Origin: an uncultured Megasphaera sp.
GTDB taxonomy: Bacteria > Bacillota > Negativicutes > Veillonellales > Megasphaeraceae
Assembly (NCBI GenBank): GCA_900554215.1
Contig: USGG01000063.1
Location: forward strand, 1-10,149
Reading direction: 5' to 3'
Length of the DNA: 10,149 nt
Made by a program: the position numbers and the translations under genes. How positions within the stretch are numbered: the stretch's first letter is position 1; each line of letters starts with the position of its first letter. Positions 6,264-10,149 of this stretch are shown one piece after another. The notes beneath the pieces are model-generated. The model was not told where the DNA came from and made no database searches. It worked only from the letters and a program-made list of their open reading frames with translations.

Positions 6264-7007
6264 ATGAATCCTATTCTAATTGAAATTGATACGCTAAAAA
6301 ATACGCTGCGCGGCCTACGTCCACTGAGCAAAGCCGAGCTGCAGCGGCTGCGCAATGAATTTATCATCGAAACGACCTACAATTCCAATGCCATCGAGGG
6401 CAATACACTAACACTTCGTGAAACAGCCCTTATCCTGCAGGAAGGCATTACCATTGCCGAAAAGCCTCTGCGCGACCATCTCGACGTCATCGGCTTCAAG
6501 GACGCCTTCTATTACATCATCGACCTGGCATCACACAATACGCCGCTGACAGAAGAAACAGTCAAGACGATCCATTCCCTCGTCCTGATGAATGACCGGG
6601 AAAACCGCGGCAAATATCGCAGCGTCCCTGTCCGCATCCTCGGCGCACTCCATACGCCGCCGCAGCCGTACATGGTACAGCCGACCGTCGAGCAGCTGAT
6701 CCGACAGCATGAGGAATGGAAACAGGAAAAACATATCATCGAAGCCATCGCCCTGCTTCACCTCGAATTCGAGTCCATTCACCCCTTCATCGACGGCAAC
6801 GGCCGCACAGGCCGCCTGCTGCTGAATTTCGAGCTGATAAAAAACGGCCTGCTGCCCATCGACATTAAATTTACAGACCGCCGCAAGTATTACGACTGCT
6901 TCGACGCATACCATGCCGATAATAAAAATCCTGAAAAGATGGTATCGTTCATCGCAGAATATGAAAAGGTCGAATTAGAACGATATATCAAAATTATCAA
7001 GCAATAA
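6264..7007 (+). CDS. Fic-domain protein (probable AMP-transferase) with N-terminal inhibitory motif
   Basis: 247 residues, intact, with AAAGG at 8-nt spacing before the ATG. The catalytic Fic motif HPFIDGNGRTGR is complete at residues 173-184: His173 as general base, the acidic Asp177, and the GNGR..R nucleotide-binding part. The segment 'SNAIEG' (41-46) fits the (S/T)xxxE(G/N) inhibitory helix signature of Fic proteins whose own N-terminus blocks ATP binding (class II), so activity is likely self-restrained. A 'TPPQPYMVQP' segment (131-140) corresponds to the target-docking flap region. Fic proteins usually transfer AMP to a hydroxyl side chain of a target protein; the target here is unknown. 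No antitoxin gene of the FicA type is adjacent, consistent with intramolecular inhibition. It is the only undamaged gene between the regulator pair and the recombinase remnant. Confidence 0.92.
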   Translation: MNPILIEIDTLKNTLRGLRPLSKAELQRLRNEFIIETTYNSNAIEGNTLTLRETALILQEGITIAEKPLRDHLDVIGFKDAFYYIIDLASHNTPLTEETVKTIHSLVLMNDRENRGKYRSVPVRILGALHTPPQPYMVQPTVEQLIRQHEEWKQEKHIIEAIALLHLEFESIHPFIDGNGRTGRLLLNFELIKNGLLPIDIKFTDRRKYYDCFDAYHADNKNPEKMVSFIAEYEKVELERYIKIIKQ

Positions 7008-7010
7008 AAC

Positions 7011-7634
7011 GAGTCTTTGTCAAATGTTGGAGTATATTCTCTTGTTACAGTATTTTGCGTCCCGTTCCCATTTGTTAATGATGCGATATATTAAATTCGC
7101 TTCTTGAACCGGCTATACTTTCGAATCCCAAAGCTGAGCCGTTTTAGCACTTTGATTTTATTGGTGCCTCCCTTATATACCCATTGGACCATGGGAATTT
7201 CAGGACGTTGACAATTTCCTCAAACCAGTCTGTAAACGACGTGACGGATAGTGACAGGCCGGACAGCTGTACTGCCATTTACGAAACTGCGCATATACGG
7301 GAATATCATTTGCAATGGCAATACATACAGTTTGCTGCCGGTAATCCTTAATACGTGAAGTACGGGTATGACAATGAGGACAGCGCTGCTCTTTCTTTGG
7401 AATCGCCAGATGTAGAATCTGTTTGTCTTCCAGCAGTTCCAAAGAAGTTACCTCAACCTCTTTTAAAGAGATCTCTTTTCGATATAACAAAAATTGGACA
7501 TAGACATTTTCCTTTCCATTGGGTTTGGTCGCTTTAATAGTAACAGGGGATACGTCGTATGTCCATTTTTTTGTAAAATGGGGCAGCGGCAGATATACGA
7601 TGTCTGTCGTTACCCCAACATTTATTACAGAACC
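7011..7634 (-). mobile_element. internally deleted ISL3-family insertion sequence
   Basis: The right-hand limit rests on a candidate terminal repeat at 7011-7030 (GAGTCTTTGTCAAATGTTGG), of the kind found at ISL3 ends, lying just beyond the transposase 3' end. The other end is less certain: 7615-7634 matches its inverse at 14 of 20 positions, including an unbroken CCAACATTT. No convincing 8-bp target duplication flanks these limits. Total length (about 0.6 kb) is less than half of a normal ISL3 element because the transposase has lost its middle. The stretch 7502-7614 holds no gene that I can support. Confidence 0.5.
7091..7501 (-). pseudogene. ISL3-family transposase remnant (N- and C-terminal ends only)
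   Basis: The N-terminal zinc-binding domain is recognisable: 'LHLAIPKKEQRCPHCHTRTS' then 'YAQFRKWQYSCPACHY', with two CPxC pairs as in ISL3 transposases. The likely start is the ATG at 7501 (AAAGGA upstream); one T is missing from the T-run at 7493-7489, which puts the start out of frame. After about 7250 the sequence jumps to the C-terminal end: 'FTDWFEEIVNVLKFPWSNGY' and, one frame over, 'GGTNKIKVLKRLSFGIRKYS' ending at TAA 7093-7091. The DDE catalytic core between them, some 300 residues, is absent. The join lies beside a short GTGACgG / GTGACaG duplication (7241-7256), a plausible deletion point. Not functional. Confidence 0.7.
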
Positions 7635-7917
7635 TTTTATTTCCGCCACCATAGCCCGGAATATCCGCCAGTACGAAGATGAGCTCTCAGAGCTAAAAAC
7701 GCAGCTGGAAACGACAAAGTTAGACACGGGCTTTAAGATTACGGCTGAAGCTGTCGAATATTTTTTGAAAGAAATGGTAAAGAAAAACGACAGATACAAG
7801 CTTGATACCTTCCAAGCCTTTATCCGTCGTATCGTCATCACCGGCGACAAGGTAGGGATTTACTATAATTACCATGCCGTCCCAATATACTCAAAAACCC
7901 CGTCAACAAAATATTGA
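7615..7917 (+). pseudogene. C-terminal fragment of a large serine recombinase
   Basis: About 95 residues readable to TGA 7915-7917: 'FISATIARNIRQYEDELSEL' (coiled-coil-like), 'AEAVEYFLKEMVKKNDRYKL' and 'FQAFIRRIVITGDKVGIYYN'. This is the tail seen in large serine recombinases, where 'YFL..(M/L)VK...' is followed by a helix and a final strand pair ('.I.IYYN'). The resolvase catalytic domain and zinc ribbon are missing: upstream sequence is the ISL3 remnant and then the Fic gene. An open frame back to 7519 exists but does not look like recombinase. The last codons overlap the tRNA-Arg terminator. It probably marks one end of the decayed integrative element; IS-associated deletion of its 5' part is inference. 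Confidence 0.6.
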
Positions 7918-7925
7918 CAGGGGTG
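7887..7925 (-). terminator. terminator of the tRNA-Arg gene
   Basis: On the minus strand CCCC-TG-TCAA pairs with TTGA-C-GGGG around a TATTTTG loop, followed by TTTTTGAG. It lies about 18-20 nt downstream of the tRNA CCA end and is directed leftward. It coincides with the 3' end of the serine recombinase fragment. Confidence 0.7.
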
Positions 7926-7942
7926 TTCGAGTAGCATTGCTA

Positions 7943-8019
7943 TGGTGACCCGGTAGGGATTCGAACCCTAGACCTACTGATTCGTAGTCAGTCACTCTAT
8001 CCAGCTGAGCTACCGAGTC
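7943..8019 (-). tRNA. tRNA-Arg (anticodon ACG)
   Basis: A 77-nt cloverleaf with encoded CCA (7945-7943). The acceptor arms GACTCGG and CCGGGTC pair over 7 bp with one G-U. The D-arm segment is GCTCAGCTGGATAGAGT. The anticodon stem ACTGA/TCAGT encloses the loop CTACGAA, giving anticodon ACG (decodes CGN arginine codons after A34 modification to inosine). The T arm carries GGTTCGAATCC. Confidence 0.95.
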
Positions 8020-8038
8020 ATATCTTAACGACTTATAT

Positions 8039-8067
8039 AGTATAGTAAATTTTTCTTTATTTGTCAA
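8039..8067 (-). promoter_or_regulatory. strong promoter of tRNA-Arg
   Basis: On the minus strand TTGACA (8067-8062, perfect) and TATACT (8044-8039, 5 of 6) are separated by 17 nt. The predicted start lies about 13 nt before the tRNA 5' end. Confidence 0.85.
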
Positions 8068-8082
8068 TACGTTTTTTATATA

Positions 8083-8115
8083 AAATGGGGAAAGAGCAGC
8101 GCCCTCTCCCCATTT
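8083..8115 (-). terminator. dapA terminator
   Basis: AAATGGGG and CCCCATTT form an 8-bp stem extended by a GAG/CTC inner pairing, placed about 20 nt after the dapA stop on the minus strand. The following T-tract is short (ATTTTA), so termination efficiency is uncertain. Confidence 0.65.
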
Positions 8116-8137
8116 GCTTCGTCGTATTGATTTACGG

Positions 8138-9022
8138 TTACATGACGCCGGCATCCTTCATCATCTGCGTCAGGAATTCTTTTACCTTCGGGCTGGCGTC
8201 TACCATGGGCAGGCGGAACGCGCCGGCCGGCAGGCCGAGCATGTTGCAGCAGGCCTTGATCGGCGTCGGGTTTACGGTGCAGAAGATGCCCGTCATAACC
8301 GGCAGGTATTTCTGATGCAGTTCCATAGCCTTTTTGATGTCGCCGTCTTTATAGGCCTGGACCATTTCGTTCATCTGCTTGCCGATGATATGGGACGCGA
8401 CGCTGATAACGCCGCAGCCGCCGACAGACAAAATAGGCAGGGTCAGGTTATCTTCGCCGCTGTATACGTAGAAGTCGTCGTCCGTGTCGCGGGCAATCGT
8501 CGTAGCAGCGTTCAAATCACCGCTGGCTTCCTTGATGCCGACGATATTTTTAAAGTCATGAGCCAGCTTGACGACCGTAGCCGCTTCAATCTTGCCGCCC
8601 GTACGACCCGGCACATTGTAAATCAGAATCGGCATATCCGTCGCCTTGGCAAGGGCCGCAAAGTGAGCATAGCAGCCGTCCTGATTCGGCTTGTTGTAAT
8701 AAGGAACGATAGCTAGGAAGCAGTCTACTCCCGTCTTTTCCGCTTTTTTCATGAATTCGATCGTCTGCGCCGTATTGTTCGTGCCTACGTTGGCCATGAC
8801 CATCACTTTATCGCCTACGGCGGCGGAGATGTCCGTAAAGAGCTTTAATTTTTCATCTTCCGTCATCGTAGCGCCCTCGCCGGTCGTACCGGCTACGAGA
8901 ATACCGTCAGAGCCGTTTTCGCAGTAATACTGCGCTAATTTGACGGCGCCTTCGTAATTGACAGACCCGTCTTCATGAAACGGCGTAATCATAGCCGTGA
9001 TAACGTTGCCAAATGTTAACAT
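8138..9022 (-). CDS. dapA: 4-hydroxy-tetrahydrodipicolinate synthase
   Basis: Cytoplasmic enzyme that condenses pyruvate with aspartate-semialdehyde, the first committed step to diaminopimelate and lysine. 294 residues, the normal family length, TIM-barrel class I lyase. Visible active-site elements: 'GTTGEG' (45-50) with the Thr of the catalytic triad, 'PYYNKP' (107-112) with Tyr109, 'YNVPGRT' (135-141) with Tyr135 and Arg140, and Schiff-base Lys164 in 'GIKEASGD'. The C-terminal 'VNPTPIKA' segment is also standard. The ATG at 9022 follows GAGAGGAG at 9-nt spacing, and the asd stop codon lies within that ribosome-binding region, so dapA is the second gene of an asd-dapA operon. No leader riboswitch is visible in the short gap. 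Confidence 0.97.
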   Translation of the reverse strand: MLTFGNVITAMITPFHEDGSVNYEGAVKLAQYYCENGSDGILVAGTTGEGATMTEDEKLKLFTDISAAVGDKVMVMANVGTNNTAQTIEFMKKAEKTGVDCFLAIVPYYNKPNQDGCYAHFAALAKATDMPILIYNVPGRTGGKIEAATVVKLAHDFKNIVGIKEASGDLNAATTIARDTDDDFYVYSGEDNLTLPILSVGGCGVISVASHIIGKQMNEMVQAYKDGDIKKAMELHQKYLPVMTGIFCTVNPTPIKACCNMLGLPAGAFRLPMVDASPKVKEFLTQMMKDAGVM

Positions 9023-9038
9023 ACCAATTCGCTCCTCT

Positions 9039-9296
9039 CTACTTTACCATATCATGAGCCAGCATATATTCGGCGATCTGCAGAGCGTTCAATGCGGCGC
9101 CCTTGCGGATTTGGTCGCCCGATACCCACAGGTTGACCGCCTTGGGATTGTACAAGTCCTTGCGGATGCGGCCTACGTAGCAGTCGTATTGCTCCGACGT
9201 ATACATGGGCATGGGATATTCCATCTCAACGGGGTTATCCTGCACCTGCGCCCCCGGGAAGGCGTCGATGGCCTTGCGAATCGCGTCGAAAGAAAT
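9039..9296 (-). pseudogene. asd: 3' end of aspartate-semialdehyde dehydrogenase (asd)
   Basis: The last 75-85 residues of the chimeric frame read 'IDAFPGAQVQDNPVEMEYPM', 'YVGRIRKDLYNPKAVNLWVS' and 'GDQIRKGAALNALQIAEYML'. This is the C-terminal dimerisation and substrate-domain end of Asd, with the conserved 'VGRIR.D' and 'N.RKGAA.NA.QIAE' blocks. It belongs with dapA immediately downstream: Asd makes the aldehyde that DapA uses. The N-terminal 260 or so residues, with the catalytic cysteine, are not in the window. The fragment stops at the junction at 9270-9296. In the true genome the gene is probably intact. Confidence 0.85.
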
Positions 9297-10055
9297 CGCA
9301 GTGCTGACATGCTGGAAGTGCACATGCACGCCGGTTTTGCGCGCCATCTCGATATCGCGTTCGACGATTTTCAGTTCGGTATCTTCGGGAATGCCGGGTA
9401 CGCCCAGTTCTCGTGATACGGGACCTTCATTGACCGCCCCGGTGTCGTGGTGTTCGCAATGCTCGATCAGGTATAAGCCTGATTTCTTGACGTTGTCGAA
9501 CACTTGGTCGAGGATTTCCGGTGTTACCGCGGAACCGTCATCGCTGATGGCGGTCACCGGATGCGCCAGCTGGTAGGCGTCCTTATGTTCGTCGCCATGT
9601 TCGGGCAGGTAGCCGATCCAGTCGGCCACGTCGGTTGCTTCCTTGCCTGCACGCCCTTTGGAAGCGCATACGCACAGGTCATAACGCACCGGCAAGGTCA
9701 CATCATGGGCTTGTTCGTAATGCTGCAAATAGTCGATGACCGTGTCGAAACCGGCGTCGAGCACTTCACTGGCGCCCGGTTCCCCCGCCGTCACCTTCAC
9801 GCCATCCATGGCGGGAACGGTGTTCGGCATGATGAGCACGTTCGTATACCCGCCAGAGGCGGCAGCCGCGCAACCGGAAACCATGGATTCCTTGTAGGTC
9901 TGGCCCGGATCGCGGAAGTGGACGTGGGGATCTTCGAATCCCGGGGCGATGGTCATGGCCGAAGCGTCCACCGTTTCATCAGCGTCAGATGGGACGATCA
10001 GGTCGATGACTTCGCCGGTGTTCCAAACCTTGATGTCGTGAAGGGTGAGGGTCAT
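9039..10055 (-). CDS. pyrC: chimeric ORF: dihydroorotase N-terminal part joined to aspartate-semialdehyde dehydrogenase C-terminus
   Basis: One uninterrupted 338-residue frame. Residues 1 to about 253 are dihydroorotase, the amidohydrolase of pyrimidine synthesis: 'DPHVHFRDPG' (42-51) with metal ligands His44 and His46, 'LIMPNT.PA' (74-82), 'IEHCEHH' (197-203) and 'HVHFQHVST' (244-252) carrying later zinc-ligand histidines. Residues from about 263 to 338 are instead the C-terminus of aspartate-semialdehyde dehydrogenase. The dihydroorotase part therefore lacks its last 150 or so residues, including the 'TDHAPH'-type catalytic Asp motif, and the other part lacks the NADP-binding and catalytic cysteine regions. 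Neither activity is expected. The start ATG is 3 nt after the PyrI stop, as in actinobacterial pyrBI-pyrC operons. Automated annotation would probably call the whole frame dihydroorotase. Confidence 0.85.
   Translation of the reverse strand: MTLTLHDIKVWNTGEVIDLIVPSDADETVDASAMTIAPGFEDPHVHFRDPGQTYKESMVSGCAAAASGGYTNVLIMPNTVPAMDGVKVTAGEPGASEVLDAGFDTVIDYLQHYEQAHDVTLPVRYDLCVCASKGRAGKEATDVADWIGYLPEHGDEHKDAYQLAHPVTAISDDGSAVTPEILDQVFDNVKKSGLYLIEHCEHHDTGAVNEGPVSRELGVPGIPEDTELKIVERDIEMARKTGVHVHFQHVSTAISFDAIRKAIDAFPGAQVQDNPVEMEYPMPMYTSEQYDCYVGRIRKDLYNPKAVNLWVSGDQIRKGAALNALQIAEYMLAHDMVK
9270..9296. other. junction between asd-dapA and pyrI-pyrC sequence
   Basis: The nine residues ISFDAIRKA (254-262 of the chimeric frame) could belong to either parent: they continue the dihydroorotase strand after 'HVSTA' and equally start the Asd helix before 'IDAFPG'. 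A shared short stretch at the join is what an overlap-mediated assembly chimera or a microhomology recombination leaves behind. Gene content switches here from the lysine pathway to the pyrimidine pathway. Confidence 0.75.
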
Positions 10056-10058
10056 GGG

Positions 10059-10149
10059 TCAGAACTTCGCTTCCTCGTCACAGTAGTCGCAGCGGTATTC
10101 CTGACGGTCGGAATGCACCAGGTGGAACATCTGTACGGCCGGCTCGGTG
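10059..10149 (-). CDS. pyrI: aspartate carbamoyltransferase regulatory chain, C-terminal end
   Basis: Twenty-nine residues are present up to TGA 10061-10059, ending 'HSDRQEYRCDYCDEEAKF'. The CDYC pair matches the second Cys-x-x-Cys of the PyrI zinc domain, which contacts the catalytic chain in aspartate transcarbamoylase. The rest lies beyond the right edge. The stop is 3 nt from the pyrC ATG, as in pyrB-pyrI-pyrC operons. The short length limits certainty, but the context supports it strongly. Confidence 0.8.
   Translation of the reverse strand, partial: TEPAVQMFHLVHSDRQEYRCDYCDEEAKF

Noticed and set aside
6531..6914. 127-residue minus-strand frame inside the Fic gene
   Set aside because: Antisense shadow of a well-supported coding region with no start signal.
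7519..7614. Extension of the recombinase fragment back to 7519
   Set aside because: These residues do not resemble the zinc-ribbon or linker region of serine recombinases and overlap the likely IS end.
7903..8154. Minus-strand open frame over the tRNA region
   Set aside because: It reads through a tRNA gene, its promoter and two terminators.
8114..8716. 200-residue plus-strand frame opposite dapA
   Set aside because: Shadow of dapA caused by high-GC codon usage.

Overview
The window looks like a contig from a gut-type Negativicutes bacterium (Megasphaera-like; inferred from protein character and mixed GC-rich/AT-rich composition, not from a search), with about 0.85 kb at the right end that appears to come from a different, high-GC actinobacterium-like (Bifidobacterium-like) genome.

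Left block (1-3907, minus strand): a tight operon read right to left. Two paralogous class I SAM-dependent methyltransferases are followed by two membrane permeases and the N-terminal third of a lipoprotein substrate-binding protein of the nickel/dipeptide/oligopeptide ABC importer class. Genes overlap or nearly touch (ATGA and TGATG junctions), so the methyltransferases are probably co-expressed with the importer. A good promoter lies at 3948-3976.

Middle block (about 3935-7917): a decayed accessory island, AT-rich and full of frameshifts. It holds a divergent pair of broken Cro/C1-type regulators separated by a control region with two repeated operator-like sites 40 bp apart, each overlapping one of two divergent promoters. 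Next come an ImmA/IrrE-type metallopeptidase remnant, a frameshifted secreted protein, an intact Fic-domain protein, an internally deleted ISL3-type insertion sequence, and the C-terminal end of a large serine recombinase. The regulator + ImmA + serine recombinase set fits the remains of an integrative element or prophage immunity module. The recombinase tail ends against the terminator of a tRNA-Arg(ACG) gene.

Right block (7943-10149, minus strand): tRNA-Arg with its own promoter and terminator, then dapA (lysine/diaminopimelate pathway) preceded by the 3' end of asd, the expected asd-dapA order. The asd sequence stops abruptly at 9270-9296, where the open reading frame continues in frame as the N-terminal 250-260 residues of dihydroorotase (PyrC), preceded by the C-terminus of PyrI. 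A join of lysine genes to pyrimidine genes through a short shared 'ISFDAIRKA' segment is best read as a chimeric assembly, or less likely a real fusion. It lacks the catalytic parts of both enzymes.

I see no CRISPR array and no complete new defence or biosynthetic system. The most useful observations are the chimeric junction, the methyltransferase-importer operon, the regulatory switch region, and the intact Fic gene within a decayed island.
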